Assembly: GCA_041395945.1 (NCBI GenBank) | Contig: JAWKZN010000001.1 | Span: 558,001-622,000 of the forward strand | Direction: 5' to 3' | Origin: Pseudomonadales bacterium | GTDB taxonomy: Bacteria; Pseudomonadota; Gammaproteobacteria; Pseudomonadales; Azotimanducaceae | DNA length: 64,000 bases | Shown here: piece by piece, positions 15,917 through 23,986 of the stretch | Layout of the letters: each line of letters starts with the position of its first letter | Position numbering within the stretch: position 1 is the stretch's first letter | Translations under genes and position numbers: made by a program | Notes under the pieces: model-generated | What the model saw: only the letters and a program-made list of their open reading frames with translations | Databases searched by the model: none | Told to the model about the DNA's origin: nothing

Positions 15917-16309
15917 GTGATTCAGACACGCTCCGTTTTATTGGGCGAACGGGATTATTCCCGTTTGCAGGCCGTTCTAAAAAAATCAGATCCGACAACC
16001 GTTCGATTACTGCGTAACGAGCTGGATGCGGCGACCGTCATTCCGGATGCAGACTTAGCCCCGGACGTTGTTGTAATGGGGTCGGTCGTGACATTTCGAG
16101 ATGTCCTTTCGAGTGAAGAGTCTACCGTGACACTCGTGTATCCACCGCTAGCCGATGCGTCGCGCGGCTGTATTTCCGTGCTTGCTCCGGTAGGAGCGGC
16201 GCTGATCGGCTTGCGGGTGGGGGAGTCCATATCCTGGCCGGTACCCAAAGGCGGTGAGCGTCATCTTGAGGTAGTAGCGCTCAACAATCCCGACGGGGAT
16301 GAACCATGA
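15917..16309 (+). CDS. rnk: Rnk-type nucleoside diphosphate kinase regulator, paralogue 3
   Basis: A third Rnk-like protein, 130 residues. It retains PDVVVMGSVV, T-L-V-Y-P and VLAPVGAALIGLRVGE, again the GreA/B C-terminal fold, but differs strongly from copies 1 and 2. The start is GTG at 15917 with GAGGA 8 bases upstream; the open frame runs back to 15659 through the nnrS end, which cannot be part of this family. It overlaps the next small gene by ATGA and lies 185 bp after nnrS. Confidence 0.82.
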   Translation: MIQTRSVLLGERDYSRLQAVLKKSDPTTVRLLRNELDAATVIPDADLAPDVVVMGSVVTFRDVLSSEESTVTLVYPPLADASRGCISVLAPVGAALIGLRVGESISWPVPKGGERHLEVVALNNPDGDEP

Positions 16310-16542
16310 AGGCCGCAGGTATGGAGTGTCCCGGCTTCTGGAATCATCTGCTGGCTACAGCTGAGGTGATCGAAGCTTCCACAGGGTCACTGGAGGAACT
16401 GCACGGCCATCTGCTTGCGCTGGAGGAGGGATTTGCAGGCATATTCGACCCCGGTAACCACTACTCGGAGTATGTCGCGATTCTGCTGTGCCGATCTATC
16501 CGACGGCGGTTGGCCGACAGCACTGCTGGACAGGCTGAGTAG
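16306..16542 (+). CDS. Small hypothetical protein coupled to rnk
   Basis: A 78-residue acidic-to-neutral helical protein with four cysteine or histidine-containing segments (ECPGFWNHL, LHGHLL, LLCRSI). No known domain is recognised. Evidence that it is real is the ATGA overlap with the rnk stop codon and its clean fit before the convergent cytochrome b gene (3 bp gap). It may form a two-gene unit with rnk. Confidence 0.5.
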   Translation: MKAAGMECPGFWNHLLATAEVIEASTGSLEELHGHLLALEEGFAGIFDPGNHYSEYVAILLCRSIRRRLADSTAGQAE

Positions 16543-16545
16543 TCC

Positions 16546-17334
16546 TCAATCCAGCGCCCGGCGCTTCGGCTGCGCAGACCTGGGTGCCAGGTCGACGGGT
16601 GTCTTTGACAGTACTTTCTCTCCGGTGAACAGGGCCGATATCAGACCGTTCCTTTCACGAATCTCTGTCACGACGACACCTGTAATGTGCAGGAAGACGG
16701 CAAACATCAGCAGATAGAACCCGTAGAGGTGTGTAGTGATGATGGGACTTCGAAAACTGCGCATGTCGTCATAGCTGGTTGGGTCAACGTGTTCCTTGGT
16801 TCCAGGGACGAGCTGGGCGAGTCTGTCCGGATCGCCATCGGTTACCCAGTCAGCGATCAGACTGCCGAATGGCGGCATGTAAAGATCGGTGCCGGCCAGC
16901 ACCAGACCGGTGAGGGACTGAGAGACCAGTATCAGCAGAAGCAGAGACACCATGAGTCGGCTCAGCGGATTGTGGCCGACGTAGCCGGATGTGTTGCCGC
17001 TCAGGAATCCGCGAAGGTACTGCCGAAGTTCACTTATGTAGCCGGAACCGATGGGCAGGACCGCTTGCCAGCGCGCATGGGTGCTGCCTATGAATGCCCA
17101 CACAAGCCGCCAGACGAGATTTGCTGCAAACGCGTACCCGACGTAGGTGTGCAGGGTTTTCAGGAGTATTTTCCCCTCCGCACTGACCCCGAATGATTTT
17201 TCATTGAGTATAGCCAGTCCAAGTACGGACAGGCCGAGTACGCAGATAAAATTGATCCAGTGAAACCAGCGAGTCGAGATATCCCACACAGGATATGCGC
17301 GAAGATCGGGTTGAGGCTCCATGCCGCTTTTCAT
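16546..17334 (-). CDS. Cytochrome b561 / Ni-Fe hydrogenase b-subunit type protein
   Basis: This 262-residue protein has an N-terminal W-D-I-S-T-R-W-F-H-W haem-ligand segment and about four to five membrane helices with further histidines (KTLHTYVGY, TTHLYGFYLL, VFLHITGV). This is the pattern of the di-haem b561/HupC superfamily that passes electrons between quinol and a periplasmic partner. No hydrogenase or cytochrome c gene is adjacent, so the partner is unknown. The start has GGGAG upstream. It converges with the rnk-small protein pair. Confidence 0.85.
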   Translation of the reverse strand: MKSGMEPQPDLRAYPVWDISTRWFHWINFICVLGLSVLGLAILNEKSFGVSAEGKILLKTLHTYVGYAFAANLVWRLVWAFIGSTHARWQAVLPIGSGYISELRQYLRGFLSGNTSGYVGHNPLSRLMVSLLLLILVSQSLTGLVLAGTDLYMPPFGSLIADWVTDGDPDRLAQLVPGTKEHVDPTSYDDMRSFRSPIITTHLYGFYLLMFAVFLHITGVVVTEIRERNGLISALFTGEKVLSKTPVDLAPRSAQPKRRALD

Positions 17335-17686
17335 TTTCTCTGCTCCCGCGGCGTCAATGGCCTGGTTGCGCTGCTGTGAGGCATCTCGAAAGTACCGGTT
17401 CTGATTCGTTGCAGCACGCTGTGAGCTGATAATCTCATCTCTCCCGCGGGGCGATGTCGATACGTACTAACCCGGGTTAGCTTGCTTTTTCGATGGTCAG
17501 TACGGTGCCGTGTGGCTGGATGGATGTACGGGCAAGCAAATTTGCAGCGCAGGCGCATACAGACAGCCGGGATTAGAGCCGTGTCGAATTGGCTGCACTT
17601 CGATTGTGGAGCTACCATAGGCCCATGTTGCGTCTTCTGGGCGGATAAAACCAGCGCAGGCCTGATTGGACAGGTAGGAGAAACGC
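17335..17686. other. 352-bp divergent intergenic region with a 14-bp palindrome
   Basis: No convincing gene is seen here; short open frames lack ribosome binding sites and domain character. The region separates the divergent cytochrome b and universal stress genes and should hold both promoters. At 17467-17480 is a perfect palindrome, CTAACCCGGGTTAG, about 133 bp upstream of the cytochrome b gene and 207 bp upstream of the stress gene; it is a candidate repressor operator. Confidence 0.5.
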
Positions 17687-18682
17687 ATGAGGAGATTCAC
17701 TCGAATCCTGCTGGTGGAGAATCCGGCATCGACCCGCTCTGCATCACTTCAGAAAGCAGTCCTGCTTGCGAAAAACCATCAGGCTTCGCTGACGATCTGT
17801 GCGGTTGTGGAGCCGGCTCCTTCAGTTATGCGGAAGGTCGGATCTTTCCCAACTCCGGCGAAAATGCTTGCGCTCGCGGTGGAAGAAAAGCGTGATCAGC
17901 TCGCTAAGATAGCGGCCGAACTGGTGGAAACTGGTATCTCCATCGAGTGCCAGGTGCTGGTTGGAAAACCGTTTCTGGAGATCACACGGCGGGTCAGAGA
18001 GAACAGTCACGATCTGGTGATCAAGGACGCAGAAGGCGCTTTGGGGCTGAAAGGCATGATATTCGGCAGCACGGATATGAACCTGATGCGCGTATGCCCA
18101 TGCCCGGTCTGGATCGTCAAATCGAAAGGGGACATTCGCGTTCGTCGAATACTGGCGGCGTTGGATCGGGATGTGGAAGATTCGAAAGATTTTGCAGAAG
18201 ACGAACTCAATCGGCGAATGCTCGAGATGGCTACGACGTTGGCATTGGCTGAGTTCAGTGAACTCCACATCGTGCATGCCTGGCGACTTGAGTACGAAAG
18301 CTACTTGAGGTCACCCCGGATGGGTCTCTCGAAGGAAGAAGTTGATTCCATGGCTGAAGAGGAGAAGGCTGAGCGAACGCAATGGCTGGAAAACCTTGTC
18401 AATACTTTTGGTACCAGCTCCGATAGAGATGCGACCGTACACCTTGAGCCCCAGTTGCATGTAACTAAGGGCGATGCCAGGCGGGTTGTTCCAGCGACTG
18501 CGAGGGATCTGGATATCGACCTCGTGGTTGTGGGCACAGCCTCACGTACGGGCATGCCTGGTTTTTTCATTGGCAACACAGCAGAAAGCATTCTGAATCA
18601 GATTGACTGTTCGGTTCTGACGATCAAACCTCCCGCATTCGTTGGTCCGTTTGATCGTTTACAGACAGAAATGGAGAGTTGA
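17687..18682 (+). CDS. Tandem-domain universal stress protein, UspE type
   Basis: A 331-residue cytoplasmic protein made of two UspA domains in tandem (about 1-148 and 152-313), like E. coli UspE. The second domain carries a VVGTASRTG(M)PGF...GNTAE stretch, close to the G-2x-G-9x-G(S/T) nucleotide-binding pattern; in the first the loop is altered (KDAEGALGL...GSTDMN). GTAGGAG lies in front of the ATG. In other bacteria such proteins respond to oxygen limitation or respiratory inhibition, consistent with the neighbouring redox genes. Confidence 0.88.
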   Translation: MRRFTRILLVENPASTRSASLQKAVLLAKNHQASLTICAVVEPAPSVMRKVGSFPTPAKMLALAVEEKRDQLAKIAAELVETGISIECQVLVGKPFLEITRRVRENSHDLVIKDAEGALGLKGMIFGSTDMNLMRVCPCPVWIVKSKGDIRVRRILAALDRDVEDSKDFAEDELNRRMLEMATTLALAEFSELHIVHAWRLEYESYLRSPRMGLSKEEVDSMAEEEKAERTQWLENLVNTFGTSSDRDATVHLEPQLHVTKGDARRVVPATARDLDIDLVVVGTASRTGMPGFFIGNTAESILNQIDCSVLTIKPPAFVGPFDRLQTEMES

Positions 18683-18752
18683 TGCATTCAGGTGTGCGGT
18701 GACGGAAAACATTCTCAAACCTGTAGCGATTCCCGTCCCGATGCCCGGGAAT

Positions 18753-19256
18753 TCACTTTCCAGCTGCCTGTCCTGCTCCCTGCGATGAATCTGTTGAGAC
18801 TGCCGAGGCGATTATCTCTGCGGCGTTGGACTTAATGGTGTCGAGCAGCTGATGCAGCCGTTTCCGGTCGCCGGCGGTGGTGCCGGCGAACACCTTATCG
18901 AGGGTGTTGACCGCCGTCCGGTTCATTTCTTTTACCAGCGACTGACCCTTGTCAGTCAGGAAGACGGCGCGCAACCGGCGGTCACCCTCGACCGCATGCC
19001 GTTCAATGAGTCCCTTGGCCTGCATCCGGTCGAGCAGACTCGTGATGGCCATGCGGCTGCATTCGATGCTGTCCGCGAGTTCTGTCTGGGAGATGCCCGG
19101 TGTTCGACTCACATAAGCGACCACCCGCCACTGAGAGCGGGTGAGTCCGAGGGGTTTCATCTTCTGATCGTAGGCGTCGTTGAACTTTCGGCCGGCGTCG
19201 ACCAGCAGAAAGGCCAGCTCACGCTCAAGAACAAATTCTGATTTGTCAGCACTCAC
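18753..19256 (-). CDS. MarR-family transcriptional regulator
   Basis: This 167-residue winged-helix regulator shows the MarR layout: an N-terminal dimer helix, LTRSQWRVV, GISQTELADSIECSRMAITSLLDRM as recognition helix, and the wing region EGDRRLRAVFLT. Its ATG overlaps the stop of the thiolase gene (ATGA), so it is translated with the gene it probably controls. A 20-bp inverted repeat at 20797-20816 in the divergent promoter is its likely operator. The ligand may be an acyl-CoA or aromatic acid, by analogy only. Confidence 0.88.
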   Translation of the reverse strand: MSADKSEFVLERELAFLLVDAGRKFNDAYDQKMKPLGLTRSQWRVVAYVSRTPGISQTELADSIECSRMAITSLLDRMQAKGLIERHAVEGDRRLRAVFLTDKGQSLVKEMNRTAVNTLDKVFAGTTAGDRKRLHQLLDTIKSNAAEIIASAVSTDSSQGAGQAAGK

Positions 19257-20767
19257 AGGTCGAACTCGAACCGATTTCCGTCCGCACCGGCTGTCACGGA
19301 CCCGCGCCGGTCTATCGGATCTTCGTGTGTCATCTGCAGCAGGAGCGATTTGTCCTGTGATGTGTGGGCAACGAATCGTGCGCCATTTTCAAGCCTGCCC
19401 AGTACCAGGCCGCGCTCTGGTTCACCGCTGCGGTCGAAGAGGACCGTAAAGGTTTCTATGGTGCCCGTTCCGGACGGCCGCGGGTCCATTGTCGGATGCG
19501 GCATGGCAGCGATGGTGCGGTTCAGCGGCCCGGTGTCCGGTGGTTCGAATGGGGTTGCAGGAGGGCCTGCGGCATAGATGCCGAGGGCATGTTTGGTCAG
19601 ATACCAGCCATTCGCGGTGACTAAGCCCCGCTCACCGGGTCGCTGTCTGAGTCGATCCATCATCGTTGCGATAGCGTGCATGCTGTAGTTGTTTCCGGCA
19701 CCACCGAAATAGGGCAGACCACCCGTCACGGTGAGCAGACGGGAATCCGCCTCGGTCATTCCCAGGGCGTCTCGCGTGACTTCCACGACAGCGGGAAAAC
19801 AGGAATAAATGTCGAACAGATCGATTTCATCAGCAGACGTGCGCGCCATGTCGAAGGTGCTGGTGAGTGCTGCTGACAGCGCTGGAGACGAGTGATGATT
19901 GATCCGCTCGCTGACATGCCAGATGTCATTGACGTCTGCGCAACCGTGAAGGTAGACCCAGCGGGATTCGTCGATACCCAGCGCCCGCGCCTTTTCATCC
20001 GAGGTGAGCAGGACTGAAGCGGATTGATTCACCTGCATGACGGCGTTCATGTACTTGGTATATGGAAAACCGATGTAGCGGTTCCCGACGGTTGGGGAGG
20101 CGATTTCCGTCGCGCTGCGCTCGACGGGAAACCAGGCGTACGGATTGTTGCTGGCAACTCGGGAAAAGGGTGCAAAAAGCCTGCCCAGCGCGAGCTGATG
20201 ATCGCGCGTCGATCTGCCGTAGTGTTTGCGCAGCGCGTTTTCAAACAGTGGATAGGTCACGATGGGCGCCACCATGCCGTGTGCCTGCTCCGTGTCGTTG
20301 CTGCCGGGACGATGTGCGCTGAACAACCGCGGCGCGGTAGCGGTGTCGTCCGCTTCCCAGTCGAGGGTCTCGCCAGATTTGACCGACCGAGCCAGGGAAT
20401 CGAGCGCCTCAGCACCCGCAAGGAGAACCATGGACGCGTGGCCGCGGGCAATTTCCCCCGCAAAGTGATTGACCAGCATCTGTGGCGTGTTGCCGCCGGT
20501 TGCGGTGAGAAAGTGCCGTGCCTGCCCGGCACCGAGACGATTTGCCAGCGCCGCGGGGGGATTGCTGATCAGTGTCGGGCCGACACTGTTAACCACCACC
20601 AGGACGTCCAGTTCGCCCCAGCAATCGGCTTTCAACCCGGCATCGATCGCACAGGCCCGGGCGGTCTCCTGCATCATCGTCAGTGGGCTTTTCGCATCCG
20701 TAAGGCTCGCCGGGCGGTCGATGAGTTGACCGCTGCCAACCAGTACAGGTTGAGGGGATCTGGCCAA
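19253..20767 (-). CDS. Thiolase-like acetyl-CoA acetyltransferase / SCP2-type
   Basis: A 504-residue thiolase-superfamily protein. The N-terminal half has the G-S-G-Q and G-N-T-P-Q-M-L-V-N nucleophile region, in which the usual active-site cysteine appears replaced (ATGGNTPQ). The C-terminal half has GLPYFGGAGNNYSMHAIATM, resembling the SCP-2 thiolase glycine-rich motif with its His. About 100 extra C-terminal residues form an OB-like tail typical of a long actinobacterial/proteobacterial subgroup. It starts with TTG after GGAG. A role in acyl-CoA breakdown is likely, but catalysis may be altered. Confidence 0.8.
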   Translation of the reverse strand: MARSPQPVLVGSGQLIDRPASLTDAKSPLTMMQETARACAIDAGLKADCWGELDVLVVVNSVGPTLISNPPAALANRLGAGQARHFLTATGGNTPQMLVNHFAGEIARGHASMVLLAGAEALDSLARSVKSGETLDWEADDTATAPRLFSAHRPGSNDTEQAHGMVAPIVTYPLFENALRKHYGRSTRDHQLALGRLFAPFSRVASNNPYAWFPVERSATEIASPTVGNRYIGFPYTKYMNAVMQVNQSASVLLTSDEKARALGIDESRWVYLHGCADVNDIWHVSERINHHSSPALSAALTSTFDMARTSADEIDLFDIYSCFPAVVEVTRDALGMTEADSRLLTVTGGLPYFGGAGNNYSMHAIATMMDRLRQRPGERGLVTANGWYLTKHALGIYAAGPPATPFEPPDTGPLNRTIAAMPHPTMDPRPSGTGTIETFTVLFDRSGEPERGLVLGRLENGARFVAHTSQDKSLLLQMTHEDPIDRRGSVTAGADGNRFEFDL

Positions 20768-20796
20768 GACAACTCCATCAGTATGTAAGGTGGATG

Positions 20797-20816
20797 ATTG
20801 TATACATATTTACAAT
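20797..20816. promoter_or_regulatory. Candidate MarR operator between the thiolase and nitronate monooxygenase genes
   Basis: The 20-bp segment has 6-base arms ATTGTA and TACAAT separated by eight A/T-rich bases. MarR proteins usually bind such 16-20 bp dyads. It lies 30-49 bp upstream of the thiolase start and 50-69 bp upstream of the opposite gene, suited to control both promoters. Confidence 0.6.
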
Positions 20817-20865
20817 AAATTCAAAAGGCGCTACTTTACCGCTCTGTCCGTGTGCAGGAATCGAA

Positions 20866-21996
20866 ATGGCTACCAAGACGCTACTGAAAACCGGGCTGTG
20901 TGAATTGCTCGGCATCGACTATCCCATTGTGCTCGCCGGCATGGGTGGTGCCAGCACGCCGGAACTCGCCGCCGCAGTATCCAACGCCGGCGGGCTGGGT
21001 GTGCTGGGGGCCGCCGCCTGCGGACCAACCCGCCTGCGAGCCTGGATCCGGAAGACCCGGACACTCACAGACAGGCCATTCGGCGTCGATACCCTGCTGC
21101 CGGCCTCAGTGCGCAGAGCGCAGGAACTCAGTGAAGGAGGCGGTGCGGATTCTCCACTCCCGCTGGAAGCACACCGGGCGTTTGCCGCTTCGTTCATGGC
21201 CGCACAAGGCCTGAAGCCCTCGGTCACGGCGTCACTGGACACGGCCGATGAGGATGACGGCCTCGTGCTTTTTTCCGCACCTTTTTTCCAGGCGCAGATG
21301 GAAGTCATCATCGAAGAGCGGGTGCCGGTCTACGCCGCCGGACTGGGCAACCCCGGGCCCTGGATGGCCCAGCTGAAGGCCAATGACACCAAGGTCATGT
21401 GCGTGGTGGGTGCGGTCCGGCATGCGCTGCAGGTGGCGAGCAGTGGCATCGATGTGGTGGTGGCACAGGGGCATGATGCCGGTGGCCATAACTCTCCCGT
21501 CGGCACCATGGCACTGATTCCACAGGTGGTGGACGCGATGGGCAGGGTGCCCGTGCTCGCCGCCGGTGGTATCGGCGACGGTCGCGGCGTTGCCGCTGCC
21601 CTGATGCTCGGAGCTGCCGGCGTCTGGATCGGCTCGGCCTTTCTTGCGGCGCGGGAGGCGGGCATTCCTGCGTTCCAGAAGCAGGCGCTGGTCGATGCCA
21701 GTGAGGAATCCACGGTGGTGTCCCGCTCGATCACCGGCAAGCCGTGTCGCATGCTGCGCTCGAGCTGGACGGCCGCCTGGGAGCGGGGAGATCTGCAGCC
21801 GCTGCCGATGCCCTTTCAATCGATGATCTCCGATCCGGTCATGAATGCAGCGGTGCAGGGAGAAAGAGCCGACGTCTATCCCGGTATCGCGGGGCAGGGC
21901 ATCGGCATGATCAAGGCCGTGCGTCCTGCATCGGAAATATTCATGGATTTCGTGGCTGGTGCGGAAGATGCACTGGGTCGGGTCGGTCACTGGTGA
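20866..21996 (+). CDS. Nitronate monooxygenase family flavoprotein
   Basis: This 376-residue TIM-barrel FMN protein belongs to the nitronate monooxygenase / 2-nitropropane dioxygenase family, which also includes FabK-type enoyl reductases. Typical segments are P-I-V-L-A-G-M-G-G near the start, VVAQGHDAGGHNS (catalytic His region), VLAAGGIGDGRGVAAAL and LGAAGVWIGSAFL for FMN phosphate binding. The ATG at 20866 has AGGAA ahead of it; an in-frame ATG at 20794 lies inside the operator region and is rejected. With a thiolase opposite, a role in acyl-CoA metabolism is as likely as nitronate oxidation. Confidence 0.85.
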   Translation: MATKTLLKTGLCELLGIDYPIVLAGMGGASTPELAAAVSNAGGLGVLGAAACGPTRLRAWIRKTRTLTDRPFGVDTLLPASVRRAQELSEGGGADSPLPLEAHRAFAASFMAAQGLKPSVTASLDTADEDDGLVLFSAPFFQAQMEVIIEERVPVYAAGLGNPGPWMAQLKANDTKVMCVVGAVRHALQVASSGIDVVVAQGHDAGGHNSPVGTMALIPQVVDAMGRVPVLAAGGIGDGRGVAAALMLGAAGVWIGSAFLAAREAGIPAFQKQALVDASEESTVVSRSITGKPCRMLRSSWTAAWERGDLQPLPMPFQSMISDPVMNAAVQGERADVYPGIAGQGIGMIKAVRPASEIFMDFVAGAEDALGRVGHW

Positions 21997-22053
21997 GCGA
22001 TCGCAATCGTTGATCACACCTCAGAGATACAACTGTCCAGAGGAGGAATTTTG

Positions 22054-22530
22054 ATGAAACTGAGATTTCGACTGATACGGATCACGGGCATTGTTCTGCT
22101 CGCATGTCTGGGATTTCTGCCTGTACATGCCGCGACACCCTCCGAATCTCCCCGCAGCAACGAGGCCATTGTCCGGGAGTTCATCGCTGCCTGGTCGAGG
22201 CTGGATGCAGATGAACTGGTTGGGTATTTCGCGAGTGATGGCACCTATCACAACATGCCGATGGCTCCGGTGACCGGACACGAAAAGCTGCGCGAGTTCA
22301 TCGGCGGCTTCCTGGCAAGCTGGGAAAAGACCGACTGGCAGATCATCAATCTGCTGGTCGACGGCGATGTGGTTTTCGCCGAACGCATCGATCGCACCCA
22401 TGCTGCGGGTCGCTATGTCGAGTTGCCCTGTGCCGGTGTGTTCGAGATGGAAAACGGCAGGATCAAGGTATGGCGCGACTACTTCGATCTGGCGACCTTT
22501 ACAAACGCCGTCACGCCACCCCGGGATTAG
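22054..22530 (+). CDS. Secreted SnoaL-like / limonene-1,2-epoxide hydrolase-like protein
   Basis: A 158-residue protein with a cleavable signal peptide (hydrophobic core about residues 8-26, ending P-V-H-A-A). It is followed by an NTF2-like fold. The stretches VFAERIDR and VWRDYFDL match the Asp-Arg-Asp catalytic arrangement of limonene-1,2-epoxide hydrolase, so hydration of an epoxide is possible. Export to the periplasm is unusual for that family. GGAGGA lies 8 bases before the ATG; a TTG directly before it could also serve as start. Confidence 0.75.
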   Translation: MKLRFRLIRITGIVLLACLGFLPVHAATPSESPRSNEAIVREFIAAWSRLDADELVGYFASDGTYHNMPMAPVTGHEKLREFIGGFLASWEKTDWQIINLLVDGDVVFAERIDRTHAAGRYVELPCAGVFEMENGRIKVWRDYFDLATFTNAVTPPRD

Positions 22531-22540
22531 GAAGTCAGCT

Positions 22541-23620
22541 ATGAAGACCCATGCTGCGATTGCATTCTCACCCGATACGCCACTCGAAATCCGCGAAGTC
22601 GACCTGGCGGATCCGGGGCCGGGCGAAGTTCGAGTAAAGATGCAGGCCTGTGGTATCTGTCGCAGTGATCTCAGTGCCCTCGAAGGTAAGGAGACTGTCG
22701 AGTTTCCTGTTGTGCTGGGGCACGAAGGTGCTGGAATAGTCGATGCGGTCGGTACGGGGGTCACCCGGGTACAGGACGCAGATCGGGTTGTGCTGTCCTG
22801 GACACCCGCCTGTGGCATCTGTCCAGGTTGTCTGCGTGGCGAATACCAGTTGTGTGAGCGGGTAAACATGTCGACCGGCAGTCAGGGGCCGCTCACTCTG
22901 AACGGGCGTGGCCTCGATCGGTTCATGGCGCTGGGCGCCTTCTGCGAATACGTTGTGGTGCCTGAGCGTATGGCGATACCCGTGCACAGCGAAATGTCCG
23001 CTGTGCACATCTGCCTGATCGGCTGCGGGATCACCACCGGGTTCGGTGCTGCAGTGAACACGGCCGCCGTCCGCTGGGGTGAGAGCGTGGCGGTGTTCGG
23101 GTGCGGTGGTGTCGGGCTTGCGGCGATCCAGGGTGCCCGGGTCGCCGGTGCCGCGAGCATCATCGGAGTGGATCCGATCGCGCAGCGGCGTGCAGCTGCG
23201 CTGCGGGTGGGAGCCACTGCGGTGCTGGATCCCAGGGGCGCGGTAAAAAAAATCCTCGCTGATACACTCGGTGGAGTGGACGTTGCCATCGAATGTGTGG
23301 GAAACCCTGCGACCATGGCGGATGCGTTCAACGTCATCCGCTCCGGTGGCCGGAGCATTGTGGTCGGTCTGCCGGCTTACACCGAGATGCTCGAATTACC
23401 GGCCATCATGTTGCTGCGAGAAAAGTCCATCAAAGGTTCGATCTACGGCTCCTCGAATCCGTCCGTTGACTTCCAGAAGATCGCATCCCTCGGTGATCGT
23501 GGCCTGCTGCAGTTTGAGCCGCTCGTTGATAACACGAGACACTTCTCGGAGATCAACGAGGGCATTGCAGAGATGCGGGAAGGATCCGTGACCAGAGTCG
23601 TGTTGACGTTCCAGAACTGA
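22541..23620 (+). CDS. Zinc-dependent alcohol dehydrogenase, MDR family
   Basis: A 359-residue medium-chain dehydrogenase of the class III-like group. Catalytic zinc ligands are Cys in ACGICRSD, the HE of LGHEGAG and Cys in LIGCGITTG. The structural zinc is held by four cysteines in CGICPGCLRGEYQLC. The cofactor fold shows FGCGGVGLAAIQGA with Asp after the second strand (GVDP), so NAD is favoured over NADP. It starts 10 bp after the SnoaL-like gene and likely forms an operon with it and the flavoprotein. Benzyl or long-chain alcohols are plausible substrates. Confidence 0.88.
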   Translation: MKTHAAIAFSPDTPLEIREVDLADPGPGEVRVKMQACGICRSDLSALEGKETVEFPVVLGHEGAGIVDAVGTGVTRVQDADRVVLSWTPACGICPGCLRGEYQLCERVNMSTGSQGPLTLNGRGLDRFMALGAFCEYVVVPERMAIPVHSEMSAVHICLIGCGITTGFGAAVNTAAVRWGESVAVFGCGGVGLAAIQGARVAGAASIIGVDPIAQRRAAALRVGATAVLDPRGAVKKILADTLGGVDVAIECVGNPATMADAFNVIRSGGRSIVVGLPAYTEMLELPAIMLLREKSIKGSIYGSSNPSVDFQKIASLGDRGLLQFEPLVDNTRHFSEINEGIAEMREGSVTRVVLTFQN

Positions 23621-23631
23621 AACGTTTTCGG

Positions 23632-23710
23632 GTCCGAGCCGGCTGCGCCACAGGCGTAGCGCGAAGCATTGCTTCGCGAGGCTCGGACGGCCGCGCAGGG
23701 ACGCGCGGCC
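23632..23710. repeat. Nested palindromic element downstream of the alcohol dehydrogenase gene
   Basis: Three inverted repeats lie close together. A 9-bp pair (23632-23640 / 23680-23688) encloses an 8-bp hairpin (CGCGAAGC / GCTTCGCG at 23660-23678). Directly after is another 8-bp hairpin (GGCCGCGC / GCGCGGCC at 23689-23710) with loop AGGGAC. A third weak hairpin with the same CAGGGATG-like loop follows near 23730-23747. It could act as a terminator for the upstream operon or be a dispersed extragenic palindrome. Confidence 0.6.
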
Positions 23711-23764
23711 TGGGGCTCAGTATCTCAAAGATGTCGCGACAGGGATGTCGAGAGGATTTAAAAA

Positions 23765-23797
23765 TGGTCAGAGTGAGAGAATTTAACCGCCGGTCGC
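23765..23797 (-). repeat. Degenerate copy of the tRNA-Pro 3' end
   Basis: About 33 bases match the 3' end (CCA, acceptor strand and T-arm) of the tRNA-Pro gene 92 bp away, in the same orientation. I count roughly six differences. The rest of the tRNA cannot be recognised. Such fragments arise when an integrating element uses a tRNA 3' end as its attachment site, or by decay of a duplicated tRNA. Confidence 0.65.
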
Positions 23798-23856
23798 ACG
23801 GCTCCGGTCTCGGCCGGAGGGTGATGGACTCGATCGTGGTATCGGGAATTTAGAAT

Positions 23857-23933
23857 TGGTCGGAGTGAGAGGATTTGAACCTCCGGCCCCCACGTCCCGA
23901 ACGTGGTGCTCTACCAAGCTGAGCTACACTCCG
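23857..23933 (-). tRNA. tRNA-Pro (anticodon CGG)
   Basis: The 77-base gene read on the minus strand folds as a complete cloverleaf: acceptor CGGAGTG / CACTCCG, D-arm GCTC...GAGC, anticodon stem CCACG / CGTGG with loop TTCGGGA, and T-arm GGAGG-TTCAAAT-CCTCT. The anticodon is CGG, reading proline codon CCG. CCA is encoded. The 5' C and 3' G acceptor pair with discriminator A is typical of bacterial tRNA-Pro. Confidence 0.96.
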
Positions 23934-23986
23934 ATTGGGCCGCGTATTGTAAACATCCGCGGCCTGAGAACAAGAATAAATCCGGT

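Noticed and set aside
17331..17618. 95-codon minus-strand frame in the cytochrome b / stress protein gap
   Set aside because: Basic, low-complexity translation, no ribosome binding site, and it covers the palindrome and promoter region.
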